Positions 15,253-25,625 of a stretch of DNA of 64,000 nt are shown here, piece by piece. The stretch spans positions 620,001-684,000 of the forward strand of contig NZ_JYBP01000003.1 in NCBI RefSeq assembly GCF_000948285.1, read 5' to 3'. The DNA comes from Geobacillus kaustophilus. GTDB lineage: Bacteria; Bacillota; Bacilli; Bacillales; Anoxybacillaceae. Numbering within the stretch: the first letter of the stretch is position 1; the number at the start of each line of letters is the position of its first letter. Made by a program: the position numbers and the translations under genes. The notes below the pieces were generated by a model. It ran no database searches. It was not told the DNA's origin and was given only the letters and a program-made list of their open reading frames with translations.

Positions 15253-15444
15253 ATGGTTCGACCGTTCGGCCCATATATGGGCGGCTTTTACCCGCCTTAC
15301 TATGGCGGCTACGGCCACTATCCGTATGGCTACTATCCTTATTGGCACGGAGGCTACGGCGGCTATCACCACTTTCCATACGGGATGCATGATGGCCACT
15401 ATCCGTTTTCGCCGTACGGCTTCCCGCACTATGGAGGCTATTAA
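15253..15444 (+). CDS. Gly/Tyr/Pro/His-rich small protein, probable spore coat component, 63 aa
   Basis: AAAGGAGG lies 8 nt before the ATG. The product is almost only G, Y, P, H and F, with repeated Y-G-G-Y, P-Y-G-Y-Y and H-Y-P-F units and no Cys or Lys. Such tyrosine- and glycine-rich low-complexity proteins are typical of spore coat or crust layers and can be cross-linked through tyrosine. The upstream sigma-K-like promoter supports this. I do not recognise a named homologue; a short secreted or structural protein with another role is possible. It is followed by a repeat element that ends in a hairpin. Confidence 0.7.
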   Translation: MVRPFGPYMGGFYPPYYGGYGHYPYGYYPYWHGGYGGYHHFPYGMHDGHYPFSPYGFPHYGGY

Positions 15445-15450
15445 TCATGA

Positions 15451-15570
15451 GGGGCTGACCCAAAAGCGTCATTCTTCTCAAACGAAATACAACATATTGC
15501 GCATGATTCATTGTTTCGTGGCGATATATGGTGATGAGCAAGGGTGTCCCGATCCTTTTGGGACACCCCC
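15451..15570. repeat. MITE-like repeat copy A, 120 bp, ending in a terminator hairpin
   Basis: The ends are inverted: GGGGCTGACCCAAAAG at the left, GGGGGTGTCCCAAAAG read from the right (14 of 16 identical). The right end folds into GGGTGTCCC/GGGACACCC, which can end transcription of the Gly/Tyr-rich gene. Copy B at 33268-33381 shares the termini and the whole right hairpin. Confidence 0.7.
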
Positions 15571-15705
15571 TTTCCATATGAACATGTCAAGCAAAGCTCG
15601 TCGTGCAGCCCCGTTCCTAAATCGGTTTAGAAAAACTTGCAGGCAAACGCAAACGTATGGTATGTTGTTTGATGAACAAACCAAAACGGAAAGGGACGTT
15701 GGACA

Positions 15706-17115
15706 ATGGCGAAACAGCAAATCGGCGTCATCGGACTGGCGGTCATGGGGAAAAACTTGGCGTTGAACATTGAGAGCAAAGGCTATTCGGTGGCGGTATA
15801 CAACCGTTCGCGCGAAAAAACGGACGAATTTTTGCAGGAAGCGAAAGGAAAAAACATCGTCGGTACATACAGCATCGAAGAATTCGTCAACGCCCTCGAA
15901 AAACCGCGGAAAATTTTGCTGATGGTGAAAGCGGGAGCGCCGACGGACGCGACGATCGAACAGCTGAAGCCGCATCTGGAAAAAGGCGATATTTTAATTG
16001 ACGGGGGCAACACGTATTTTAAAGATACGCAGCGCCGCAATAAAGAACTGGCTGAACTCGGCATTCACTTTATCGGCACGGGCGTTTCCGGCGGCGAGGA
16101 AGGGGCGTTGAAAGGTCCGTCGATCATGCCGGGCGGGCAAAAAGAAGCGCATGAGCTCGTGCGTCCGATCTTTGAAGCCATCGCCGCCAAAGTCGACGGC
16201 GAGCCGTGCACGACGTACATCGGTCCGGACGGCGCCGGGCACTACGTTAAAATGGTGCATAACGGCATCGAATACGGCGACATGCAGCTGATCGCGGAAG
16301 CCTACTTCCTGCTCAAACATGTGCTCGGCATGGATGCGAACGAGTTGCATGAAGTGTTCGCCGACTGGAACAAAGGGGAATTGAACAGCTATTTAATCGA
16401 GATCACCGCTGACATTTTCACGAAAATCGATGAAGAGACGGGCAAGCCGTTGGTCGATGTTATTCTGGACAAAGCCGGGCAAAAAGGGACGGGCAAATGG
16501 ACGAGCCAAAACGCCCTTGATTTGGGCGTGCCGCTGCCGATCATCACGGAATCGGTGTTTGCCCGTTTCATCTCGGCGATGAAAGACGAGCGCGTGAAAG
16601 CAAGCAAAGTCCTCTCCGGCCCGGCGGTCAAGCCGTTTGAAGGCGACCGCGCCCACTTCATCGAAGCCGTGCGCCGTGCGCTTTATATGAGCAAAATTTG
16701 CTCATACGCCCAAGGGTTTGCGCAAATGAAGGCGGCTTCTGAGGAATACAACTGGAACTTGCGGTATGGCGATATCGCCATGATCTTCCGCGGCGGCTGC
16801 ATTATCCGCGCGCAATTTTTGCAAAAAATTAAAGAGGCGTACGACCGCGATCCAGAGCTGCCGAACTTGCTCTTGGATCCGTATTTCCAAGACATTGTCG
16901 AACGCTACCAAGACGCCTTGCGCGAAATTGTCGCCATCGCGGCGATGCGCGGCATTCCGACGCCAGGGTTCGCAAGCGCCCTCGCCTATTACGACAGCTA
17001 CCGCACCGCGGTGCTCCCGGCCAACTTAATCCAAGCGCAGCGCGACTACTTCGGCGCCCACACGTACGAACGCGTCGACAAAGAAGGCATTTTCCATACG
17101 GAATGGTTGAAATAA
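15706..17115 (+). CDS. gndA: NADP-dependent 6-phosphogluconate dehydrogenase, decarboxylating, 469 aa
   Basis: The third enzyme of the oxidative pentose phosphate pathway, yielding ribulose 5-phosphate, CO2 and NADPH. The Rossmann motif [10 protein letters not shown] is at residues 8-17, with N-R-S-R-E-K-T after it as expected for NADP specificity; the substrate motif [10 protein letters not shown] is near residue 125, and catalytic K-M-V-H-N-G-I-E-Y near 183. Length is normal. A TTGCAG/TATGTT pair (18 bp spacing) just upstream is a possible promoter. It corresponds to B. subtilis gndA (yqjI); zwf follows 9 kb later, separated by accessory genes. Confidence 0.95.
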   Translation: MAKQQIGVIGLAVMGKNLALNIESKGYSVAVYNRSREKTDEFLQEAKGKNIVGTYSIEEFVNALEKPRKILLMVKAGAPTDATIEQLKPHLEKGDILIDGGNTYFKDTQRRNKELAELGIHFIGTGVSGGEEGALKGPSIMPGGQKEAHELVRPIFEAIAAKVDGEPCTTYIGPDGAGHYVKMVHNGIEYGDMQLIAEAYFLLKHVLGMDANELHEVFADWNKGELNSYLIEITADIFTKIDEETGKPLVDVILDKAGQKGTGKWTSQNALDLGVPLPIITESVFARFISAMKDERVKASKVLSGPAVKPFEGDRAHFIEAVRRALYMSKICSYAQGFAQMKAASEEYNWNLRYGDIAMIFRGGCIIRAQFLQKIKEAYDRDPELPNLLLDPYFQDIVERYQDALREIVAIAAMRGIPTPGFASALAYYDSYRTAVLPANLIQAQRDYFGAHTYERVDKEGIFHTEWLK

Positions 17116-17120
17116 GCGAA

Positions 17121-17154
17121 AAACCCTTAGAGCTGTGGGCGGCTCTAAGGGTTT
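17121..17154 (+). terminator. Terminator after gndA
   Basis: AAACCCTTAGAGC pairs perfectly with GCTCTAAGGGTTT; the T-tract is short. Confidence 0.75.
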
Positions 17155-17164
17155 ACATATATCT

Positions 17165-17318
17165 GGCTCTTCACCACAAACTGTATTTGACAAATAAAGA
17201 CGATCATGATAGAGAAAATCAAAACAGCATTTTTTCCTTTTAATACCATACGTCTCTTTGAGCAACATTGCTATCATGTTTGTCTTTAAAAGTCAAGCAC
17301 ATCTTTTGGTGATGAACC
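17165..17318. mobile_element. 154-bp ISL3-type MITE, second copy
   Basis: It has the same ends (GGCTCTTCACCACA and, from the right, GGTTCATCACCAAAAG) and the same interior as the copy at 6261-6408, with a 6-bp insertion and scattered substitutions. The flanking 8-mers differ, so no target duplication remains; it may be older or recombined. It marks the left edge of the accessory segment that separates gndA from zwf. Confidence 0.8.
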
Positions 17319-17356
17319 AAAATAAAGACAAAAAAATATAATAATATACCCTTGGG

Positions 17357-17382
17357 CTAGTTAAGCGCTAGCGCTCAACTAG
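17357..17382 (-). terminator. Palindromic terminator candidate for the Bce-type operon
   Basis: CTAGTTGAGCGC/GCGCTTAACTAG form a near-perfect palindrome on the minus strand, followed 13 nt later by a T-rich stretch. The 17319-17506 gap holds nothing else recognisable. Confidence 0.45.
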
Positions 17383-17506
17383 CACCACGGGTTGATGAAA
17401 AACCTTGAAAACACCAATTAACCAAAAACCCCCCTCACTTAGCCTTCGGAATTAAATGGGCCAATGCCGGAGCGGTTTTGGTTCTTCCTTCACTCACCGC
17501 ATCGTT

Positions 17507-19432
17507 TTAAAGCGCCTCGCGAATAAGCTTTTTGTGATAACGAACGGACAATACGCCAAACAGCGAATAGCAGACCGTGTAAATCGCCATCACCGTCAAC
17601 ATCGGCGTCCACAGTTCGGTGCCGAAAAAGAACCAGCCGGAACGGACAGCGAAATAGCTGTGAGACAATCCGAGCAGCAACGGAACGCCAAAGTAGAACA
17701 GCTGTTTCCGCCGGATGCCCCCGAGCAAGTCGCTTTCGGTGAAGCCGAGCTTGCGCAAAATCGTGTAGTTCGGTCGTTCTTCTTCTCCGGCCCCCATTTG
17801 CTTGAAGTAGAGAATGCAGCCGGAGGTGACCAAAAAGGCGAGCCCTAAAAAGGTGACGACAAACATGATCAACCCGAACGTCTGCTTTTGGTGGCGGCTC
17901 ATCGCCAGGCGCGAATCGGCGATGGAGGCGAACTCCATACGTTGGAACAGTTGATCGGCTCGGTCGATGCTTGTTTCATCGGTCAGATGAACGCCGATGT
18001 GAACCTTTTTCTTTTGAGGATCGATCCCTTTTTGCAGACGGGCGAACATCGTTTGATCGATGACGACCGTCGGCATGCCGTACGTGAAATGGTAGTTGAT
18101 GTAATAGTCTTTTTTCATTCCAACGTAATGCAGAGGGATCATGCGCCCGTTTTCTTCCAGCCGAATCGTTCCCGTTTCTTTAAAGGGAAGGAATTGGCGA
18201 AGAAAGTCCTGATATCCCGTAAGCAGCGCTTCCCCAGGCTTGACATCGATGCGGCCTGTACTCGTGTCGCTGATCACCGATAACGGTGTGGCGGACGGGT
18301 GAAACTGGAGTCGGCTTTGGTCGGCGACGTCCAAAATCATGGAAATATCAGTCGGTACTTCCATGACGTCAATGACGGTTTCCCGATAATGAATATCATG
18401 CGATCGCAACGCAGCTGTGAAACGGGCGGCGTCCTTTTTGTCGGTGAACGCGAAATCGGCGGCGACGTTGTTTTGCGCGGATTGCTCGGCTGAATAGTAG
18501 GAAATATAGCTTAGCGAGATCAACCCGATCGCGACGGCCGACACGGTCGTGATGATGGTGAGCAGCAATGCATTTGATTTCATGCGAAACATGAGCGATG
18601 ACAGCGACAGTACGTCGTTGATCGACAAATAGCCGCCTTTGCGCTTCCGCCATAGGTGGAACAGAAAGCTGATCGTTCCTTTGAAGAACAAATAGGTGCC
18701 GATGATGACAGCGCCTAAAATGAACGCCATAGCCATGAATAATCCTTGAACGGACTTCCAGTCGCTGCTAAACAATTTCGTCGATATACCATAGCCGCTG
18801 CCGATGAGGATGATCCCTGCCAGCCCCACGACCATGTTCCAGGCAGAGATGTGTTTCGCCTCGGTCGCCGATATGGAGCGGAACAAGGATAAAATCGTTT
18901 GTTTTTGGAGAAACAGGCGGTTCATCCCCATCATGAAGGTATAAATTACACTAAACACGATCAACGTTTGTCCCAATGCCTGAACGGAAAAGGATAGGGA
19001 CGCCGTTAAGTGAATATCGATGATTTTAAACAAAATCATCATCAGCAGCTTAGAAGCGGCAAATCCCATTAAAATGCCAATGATCAGTGTACCGTAATAG
19101 AGAAGGAAATTTTCAGCGGCCAACATGAAAAAGATCGTTCTTTTCGTCAACCCGATCAATTGCAGCAAAGCAATTTCGGTGCCGCGCCGTTGGATAAACA
19201 GGGCGTTGGCGTACAAAAGAAAGACGCCGACGATGACGATCAGAAGCATCGAGCCGGCGCGAACCGCTGCCGCCCCTTTTACTCCCCCTTTGATGGCATC
19301 CAAGGCCGGATCATATTGCAACGTCACGAACGAGAAATACAAGGCCGAAGCAAACATCAAGGCAAACACGTACAAATAATAATGTTGAATGTTTTGTTTG
19401 ATGTTCCGAAACAGAAGCCGTTTCATGTTCAT
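17507..19432 (-). CDS. BceB-type ABC transporter permease, 641 aa
   Basis: FtsX/MacB-type permease with ten membrane segments and a large extracellular loop between about residues 305 and 510, the hallmark of BceB/PsdB/YxdM permeases. These bind cell-wall-active peptides such as bacitracin or lantibiotics and relay flux information to the partner histidine kinase. The start overlaps the stop of the ATPase gene (ATGA). All four parts of a Bce module are present in the order regulator, kinase, ATPase, permease. The peptide specificity cannot be told from sequence. Confidence 0.88.
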   Translation of the reverse strand: MNMKRLLFRNIKQNIQHYYLYVFALMFASALYFSFVTLQYDPALDAIKGGVKGAAAVRAGSMLLIVIVGVFLLYANALFIQRRGTEIALLQLIGLTKRTIFFMLAAENFLLYYGTLIIGILMGFAASKLLMMILFKIIDIHLTASLSFSVQALGQTLIVFSVIYTFMMGMNRLFLQKQTILSLFRSISATEAKHISAWNMVVGLAGIILIGSGYGISTKLFSSDWKSVQGLFMAMAFILGAVIIGTYLFFKGTISFLFHLWRKRKGGYLSINDVLSLSSLMFRMKSNALLLTIITTVSAVAIGLISLSYISYYSAEQSAQNNVAADFAFTDKKDAARFTAALRSHDIHYRETVIDVMEVPTDISMILDVADQSRLQFHPSATPLSVISDTSTGRIDVKPGEALLTGYQDFLRQFLPFKETGTIRLEENGRMIPLHYVGMKKDYYINYHFTYGMPTVVIDQTMFARLQKGIDPQKKKVHIGVHLTDETSIDRADQLFQRMEFASIADSRLAMSRHQKQTFGLIMFVVTFLGLAFLVTSGCILYFKQMGAGEEERPNYTILRKLGFTESDLLGGIRRKQLFYFGVPLLLGLSHSYFAVRSGWFFFGTELWTPMLTVMAIYTVCYSLFGVLSVRYHKKLIREAL

Positions 19433-20184
19433 GGACGGACACCGCCCAGCACGCCTTGCGTTTGCATAATGGCTTGGAAAAATTGTTGCTGCGTTTCTTC
19501 CCCTTTATACAACTGGGTATACAATTGTCCATCTTTGATAAACACGACACGGCTCGAGAAACTGGCCGCAGCTGGGTCGTGGGTGACCATGATGATCGTC
19601 GCCTTCCGTTTTTGATTCAATTGCTGCAATTTGTGCAGCAAATCAGAAGCGGATTTCGAATCGAGCGCGCCGGTCGGCTCATCAGCAAAAATGATGCTCG
19701 GTTCATGGATGAATGCCCGCGCTGCGGCGGTGCGCTGTTTTTGCCCGCCGGAAATCTCGCTCGGGTAGTGGTGTTGGATCTCGTCAATGCCAAACTCGGC
19801 CGCCAGTTCTGCAAATCGTCTCTCCGCCTCTTGTTTGGGCGTTTTCGTAATCGATAAAGGCAGAAGGACGTTCTCTTTGACCGTCAGTGTGTCAAGCAAA
19901 TGATACTCTTGAAAGATGAATCCGACATGGCGTTTGCGAAATTCGGCCAGTTCTCGGTCTTTCATGGCGGCGATGTTCGCTCCTCCGATGAAAATGGCGC
20001 CCTCGCTCACCCGGTCGATCGAGGAAAGAACGTTCAGCAGCGTCGTTTTCCCTGATCCGGAAGGCCCCATGATCGCGAGAAACTCCCCCCTCTCCACACG
20101 CAGATCGATGCCTTTGAGCACCTCTTGTCGGTTCTTTTTCGTTCCGTAAATTTTGTGAATGTTGGTTGCTTCCAATATGACCAT
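19429..20184 (-). CDS. BceA-type ABC transporter ATPase, 251 aa
   Basis: A MacB/LolD-class ATPase: Walker [10 protein letters not shown] at residues 40-48, Q-loop F-Q-E-Y, signature I-S-G-G-Q-K-Q-R, Walker B I-I-F-A-D-E-P-T with G-A-L-D, H-loop V-T-H-D. It drives the BceB-type permease at 17507-19432. It starts 93 bp after the kinase gene, and a possible regulator site lies in that gap, so the transporter genes may be induced separately from the two-component genes. Confidence 0.9.
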   Translation of the reverse strand: MVILEATNIHKIYGTKKNRQEVLKGIDLRVERGEFLAIMGPSGSGKTTLLNVLSSIDRVSEGAIFIGGANIAAMKDRELAEFRKRHVGFIFQEYHLLDTLTVKENVLLPLSITKTPKQEAERRFAELAAEFGIDEIQHHYPSEISGGQKQRTAAARAFIHEPSIIFADEPTGALDSKSASDLLHKLQQLNQKRKATIIMVTHDPAAASFSSRVVFIKDGQLYTQLYKGEETQQQFFQAIMQTQGVLGGVRP

Positions 20185-20265
20185 ATCGTTTTCCCTCCTT
20201 CGTTTCCATCATAAGCAATGGTGCTGGTTTTTTCCTGCGTTTGGCCGAACAAAATGAAACCGCAT

Positions 20266-20281
20266 GTGACAAAATCGTCAC
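20266..20281 (-). promoter_or_regulatory. Candidate BceR-type operator before the transporter genes
   Basis: The inverted repeat GTGAC-N6-GTCAC fits the BceR-like consensus TnACA-N4-TGTnA with one mismatch. It overlaps the kinase stop codon and lies about 80 bp before the ATPase start. B. subtilis bceAB is driven from a BceR-dependent promoter in the same place. Confidence 0.45.
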
Positions 20282-21282
20282 ATGCAGTGCGTGCGGATGA
20301 TGTCATTTTCTTGCGGAAATATGATCGTAAACGTCGTTCCGCGCCCAGGGGTGGATTCGACATGAAAGTCAAGAAGGAGCGGCTTGGCTGCTTTTTTCGC
20401 CAAATACAGCCCCATCCCTGTCGCTGCTTTATTTTGATGTTCGGTGGTGGAGGTGAAGCCTTTCTCAAAAATGCGCGGCAAGTCCTTTGGATCAATGCCG
20501 CGGCCGAAATCTTGAATTTGCAAGCAGGCATGCCGGCTTTCCATAAAGCTTTTCACGACAATATCGGATGACTCGCTGTATTTCACCGCGTTCGTGATGA
20601 TCTGCCTGATGATGAACGAAAGCCATTTGGCATCGCTCAGGACGGAGCGGACGTCTAATTGAAGGTCAAAGCCGATGCCTTTTTGCATACACCACGATTG
20701 CAATGGCTGAATCTCATTGACGAGAAGCGGCTCAAGCTCGACTTGTTCGATATATAAATCGTTTTCCATGCGCGGCAGCCGTTGTTGATGAAGCTGCTGA
20801 TCGAGAAGCAGGTGAATGCGCAGCCACTCATACAAGAGCGGAGACTTGGTGTTTTCATCCTCGACCCGTTCGATGATGAGCCGCATGGCCGTAAGCGGCG
20901 TTTTCATTTCGTGAATCCATGACAACCATTCATCTTTCTCTTGTTCCAATGTAGCGCGGTGTTCCGCCTGTTCTTGTTTCCATTGGTCCGTTTGGCTGGC
21001 GATGACGCGCTCAACGATTCTCTCGAACGGACTTGCCGCCCGCAGGACAGAGACAGGATCGAGACCGAATTCCCACTCTTGCAAACGTTGATAAAACGCC
21101 GTTTCTTTTTTCCAGCGGATGATGACAAAGACAACAAAGATGATGGTCGTTAAAAAGACGATATAAAGGGCGGAGGAGAAGGGAATCGTCGGATCCAGAT
21201 AAGCGACAAACAAGATGAACAGCTCCAGAAAGAGAAAGAGGGCCATCCAGCTTTTTCGTTCCCACAAATAGTCTTTGATCAT
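20278..21282 (-). CDS. BceS-type intramembrane-sensing histidine kinase, 334 aa
   Basis: Two N-terminal membrane helices (about 12-30 and 35-57) with almost no loop between them, then a dimerisation segment with S-W-I-H-E-M-K-T-P-L (His124) and an ATPase domain with N-A-V-K-Y-S, D-F-G-R-G-I and G-M-G-L-Y-L. Kinases of this type have no extracellular sensor and read the state of their BceAB transporter. The start overlaps the regulator stop by 1 nt (TGATG). Confidence 0.88.
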   Translation of the reverse strand: MIKDYLWERKSWMALFLFLELFILFVAYLDPTIPFSSALYIVFLTTIIFVVFVIIRWKKETAFYQRLQEWEFGLDPVSVLRAASPFERIVERVIASQTDQWKQEQAEHRATLEQEKDEWLSWIHEMKTPLTAMRLIIERVEDENTKSPLLYEWLRIHLLLDQQLHQQRLPRMENDLYIEQVELEPLLVNEIQPLQSWCMQKGIGFDLQLDVRSVLSDAKWLSFIIRQIITNAVKYSESSDIVVKSFMESRHACLQIQDFGRGIDPKDLPRIFEKGFTSTTEHQNKAATGMGLYLAKKAAKPLLLDFHVESTPGRGTTFTIIFPQENDIIRTHCM

Positions 21283-21968
21283 CAGTGGCTCCCTTCTTCC
21301 GTTGCCATATAGCCTTGTCCGACTTTTGTTTCAATGAAGCGTCCCAAGTCGAGTTCGTCGAGTTTTTTCCGCAGGCGGTTGACGTTGACGGTCAGCGTGT
21401 TGTCGCTCACAAACCGCTCGTCCTGCCACAGCCGTTTGATCAGCTCCGTGCGAGTGACGATTTGGTTTTTCTTCGTTAATAAATGTTTCAAAATCAACAG
21501 TTCGTTTTTTGTCAGCTCCACTGTTCCGCGTTCATTCGAGACCGTGCTTTTCTCATAGTCGATCGTGGCTCCAAGCCATGTTTGCAGCTGAATGGGTCCG
21601 GCGTTGTAGTGGTACACGCGGCGAAACAGCGCCTGGATTTTGGCGATCAGCACGTCAAAATGAAACGGCTTTTGGATGTAATCATCCGCCCCAAGCTGCA
21701 TCGACATAACCATGTCGGTCGGGTGGTCGCGCGAGGATAAAAACAAAATCGGGACGTTCGAATGCGCACGAATTTGCCGGCACCAGTGGAATCCATCAAA
21801 TTTCGGCAACTGGATGTCAATGATGACCAAATGCGGCTTGCAATCCGAAAACTCTTCCATCACACGGCTGAAATCGCGGATGCCGCAAACGTTGTATGAC
21901 CATTGTTCGAGACGTTCTTTGATTTCTTGAAACAACGTTGCGTCATCTTCAATGAGCAAAATGTTCAA
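21282..21968 (-). CDS. BceR-type response regulator, OmpR family, 228 aa
   Basis: A TTG start at 21968 with GGTGAGG upstream gives L-N-I-L-L-I-E-D-D, the normal beginning of a receiver domain; the longer frame has no site. Phosphoacceptor is Asp51 (I-I-D-I-Q-L-P), the conserved Lys lies in I-Q-K-P-F. The C-terminal winged helix follows (residues ~130-225, T-L-T-V-N-V-N-R-L-R-K-K). A TATAAT at 22011-22016 (minus strand) marks a probable -10 element about 40 bp upstream. Confidence 0.88.
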   Translation of the reverse strand: MNILLIEDDATLFQEIKERLEQWSYNVCGIRDFSRVMEEFSDCKPHLVIIDIQLPKFDGFHWCRQIRAHSNVPILFLSSRDHPTDMVMSMQLGADDYIQKPFHFDVLIAKIQALFRRVYHYNAGPIQLQTWLGATIDYEKSTVSNERGTVELTKNELLILKHLLTKKNQIVTRTELIKRLWQDERFVSDNTLTVNVNRLRKKLDELDLGRFIETKVGQGYMATEEGSH

Positions 21969-22296
21969 CTTTGCCTCACCCCACTTGTTTCTATTGGGAG
22001 TTCCGTTTTCATTATATTTGTTTGACCGTTCGGGGAAAAGGAGGTTCAAAATGGAAAGCATGAAAATGTATTAGACAGCAAAGCGATGGCCGCTGTTCGT
22101 GATCGGCGGCGGTTGGTGTATGCGGCCGAACGGGGTGCGTATGGCAAAAAGAGCTTGAAGTGATGATCAACGATGGGCTATCATGGATATGGAGGATGGA
22201 GAAGGAATGGCCAAATGGTGGTGCTTGATTGTTTGAGCTATGCTATGCGCAAGGAATGTATAGGAGTTAGAAATCATCGTTTGACGGAGGATTGGA

Positions 22297-23044
22297 ATGG
22301 GAACAACATTTAGGAAAGGTTTTTTATTTTGTCTCTTCTTGTTTATCTGTCTTCTCCATGTGTCTCCTTCCGCTAAAGCGGAAGCGGCCGGACCGCGTAC
22401 GCAACAGCTTCCTGGGCGCGTGCTCGATTGGGTCATGGATGATCAAAATGGGTATATTTATGCGCTCACGGAAAAGGGGATGTTATTATTTATTGAAGCG
22501 AGCACATTGGCGATCGGGGGCGGGAAAATTTTCTTCACGGACAATAGCCTCACGTTGACGGGAATCGATTGCCGTTTATGATATGAAGACGAAAAAACAA
22601 TAGCGGATCCCAAAGGTATTCATCAATCCAATGATTGTGTATGACAAAAAACAAAATGTATTGTATGTCGGACAGGAAGGAACATCGGATCACGCTCTGT
22701 ATGCGGTGCGGCTTTCTGATTGGCATGTTTCGGAACTGTTGTCCTTCCCTGGAGGGGACGATGCCTTTTTTATGAACGGCGGGGAGATTTTTTACGGAAA
22801 GGCGCGCATCAATCCAGCCCAGCCCGGCGCATTGGTGGCCGCTGAATTTCCGGAGCCGCTGCGGGCGGCGAGCGGTCAATATATCATCACCAGCCGAGCC
22901 ATTTATAACCGGGCAACAGAAACGAAAATCGCCGATTTGTCATCTGAAGCGTTGCTCGCAACGGCTGGGGATGATGGAATGATCTTCACGTATCGAAAAG
23001 TGGCTACGGACCATTATTTGATTAAGCAAAAACCGTCTCGATAA
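22297..23044 (+). pseudogene. Decayed gene for a secreted beta-propeller-like protein
   Basis: A good ribosome binding site (GGAGG) and a signal peptide (to about A-K-A-E-A) start the gene, but the frame shifts shortly before 22562 and meets an in-frame TAG at 22601; from 22562 the frame E-S-I-A-V-Y-D-M-K-T-K-K-Q-stop-R-I-P-K-V-F-I-N-P continues to 23044. Repeating strand patterns (V-Y-D-K-K-Q-N-V-L-Y-V-G) suggest a WD/NHL-like propeller of about 240 residues. One frameshift and one nonsense codon are enough to explain the present state. The original function is unknown. Confidence 0.65.
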
Positions 23045-23126
23045 ACCGCCGCTGCTGGGGGAGCGTTGGTGCTTCGCCAGAGCGGCATGGAAAATAAGCT
23101 AACCAAAAAAGTTTTCACAACGTCTT

Positions 23127-23157
23127 GACGGGATCGTACCTCCGCCCGTCTAGTTTT
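23127..23157 (+). terminator. Possible terminator after the decayed secreted-protein gene
   Basis: GACGGG pairs with CCCGTC over a 12-nt loop, then TAGTTTT. Short stem, so only moderate support. Confidence 0.4.
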
Positions 23158-23248
23158 ATAAAGAAGCAAATATGTCATAATGAGGATGATGTCCAAGGGT
23201 GAACTTTCCAAGGCGTTCAATCACTTAAACACGTCCGTTCACAGATAG

Positions 23249-24627
<1,379 letters not shown>

Positions 24628-24628
<1 letters not shown>

Positions 24629-24656
24629 AAAGAGGCGGGGAAGCCCCCGCCTTTTT
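24628..24656. terminator. Shared terminator of the GH1 gene and the PIN toxin gene
   Basis: AGGCGGGG pairs with CCCCGCCT, with five T on the plus side and A-runs giving T on the minus side; it separates two convergent genes. Confidence 0.8.
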
Positions 24657-25071
24657 ACCAGTCTTTAGGGCGACCGTGGCGAATGTTCAATCGTTTAAAA
24701 TGTTTGTCCCAAGTAACGACATCTTCTGGGGGATTCGCTTTTGCATGAGCGGCGATATACGCGTCAATGAAATCCACCTTTTTCTCGCCATAATCTCGAA
24801 GCGCCTGTTGCACAACATCTTTTTCCTCTGTTTCGATCCCGATCCCGTTGGTAAACTTTAATAAGGCGGCGGAAATGTCGGACGGCGATGCTTGATAGAC
24901 GGAGGCCAGCACCCAGCAACATTCTGCGACGACGAGCGGATTAAGGCGCAAAATCAATTCTCCTGCTTCTACTTTCTGCAACATGTCGCCAACTTCTTCC
25001 GCAAGCTCTTGGGGATGGCCGGTCATGATTCGAATCACCACATTTGTGTCAATCCACAGCTTGCGAGTCAC
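24655..25071 (-). CDS. PIN-domain ribonuclease toxin, VapC-like, 138 aa
   Basis: A GTG start directly abuts the antitoxin stop (TAAGTG), with GGGGAGG at the end of the antitoxin gene as binding site. Acidic PIN residues are visible: D in W-I-D-T-N near residue 8, E about residue 46, D in F-I-D-A-Y-I-A, and D in V-T-W-D-K-H-F. VapC enzymes cleave tRNA or rRNA when not held by the antitoxin; the target here is unknown. Pairing with an AbrB-type antitoxin is common. Confidence 0.85.
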   Translation of the reverse strand: MTRKLWIDTNVVIRIMTGHPQELAEEVGDMLQKVEAGELILRLNPLVVAECCWVLASVYQASPSDISAALLKFTNGIGIETEEKDVVQQALRDYGEKKVDFIDAYIAAHAKANPPEDVVTWDKHFKRLNIRHGRPKDW

Positions 25072-25383
25072 TTAGTTTTCCTCCCCGTCTTTCAATTCTT
25101 TTGCTCCCATCGTACGATAGACTTCATCTCGGATTTCCTCAACGGGGCGGAACGGCTGATTGGTTTTGAGAATGCCGATTAATTCTGACAAGCGATATTT
25201 CTTCGTGACTTCGACTTTGATTTCCCCATCTTCATTTACAATAAACGTAAGATCGTCGCCTTCAGCAAGGCCTAATGTTTTTCGGATTTCAGCAGGAATG
25301 ACCACTTGCCCTCGGCTAGACAGTTTGCTTGTCGCTTTCATGACGATCGGCGATGGTTGATCCGAAACATTCATTTTCTCCAT
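25072..25383 (-). CDS. AbrB/MazE-type antitoxin, 103 aa
   Basis: The start at 25383 is preceded by GGAAGGAG. The DNA-binding swapped-hairpin domain covers residues ~15-60 (K-L-S-S-R-G-Q-V-V-I-P-A-E-I-R-K-x-L-G-L), and the acidic C-terminus (residues 65-103) would bind the PIN toxin. Such antitoxins repress their own promoter; a strong promoter with an A/T-rich surrounding lies just upstream (25428-25457). Confidence 0.85.
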   Translation of the reverse strand: MEKMNVSDQPSPIVMKATSKLSSRGQVVIPAEIRKTLGLAEGDDLTFIVNEDGEIKVEVTKKYRLSELIGILKTNQPFRPVEEIRDEVYRTMGAKELKDGEEN

Positions 25384-25427
25384 TGGTGCGTTTCGCTCCT
25401 TCCTACACACTTTTTATACTTACTTTT

Positions 25428-25457
25428 ATTATATGTCTTATTTTTGTGTTTAATCAA
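25428..25457 (-). promoter_or_regulatory. Sigma-A promoter of the toxin-antitoxin operon
   Basis: TTGATT, 18 bp, TATAAT on the minus strand; transcription would start near 25421, about 38 nt before the antitoxin ATG. The rest of 25458-25591 has no recognisable gene. Confidence 0.65.
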
Positions 25458-25591
25458 TCATTGAAAATCATATTATTTTTGGTGTGGTAAGAAGTTGTGT
25501 GGGGGACAACAACAATGATGAGAATGGACATTGAACGCCCTCCTACCTACGCTCATGCGTGGAAGAGGGGGGCTTCTCGGTTTGGAATGAT

Positions 25592-25621
25592 AAAAAAGCC
25601 GGTCCCATCAAGGGACCAGCT
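25592..25621 (-). terminator. Terminator after the cyclase gene
   Basis: On the minus strand AGCTGGTCCC pairs with GGGACCGGCT (one T-G wobble), followed by six T. Confidence 0.85.
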
Positions 25622-25625
25622 GTTT

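Noticed and set aside
22046-22150. Short gene starting after AAGGAGG near 22044
   Set aside because: The frame stops after seven codons; the open stretch beyond the stop has no recognisable features.
25540-25580. Second terminator hairpin before the cyclase terminator
   Set aside because: The arms around CCTACCTACGC/GCGTGG pair poorly and no T-tract follows.
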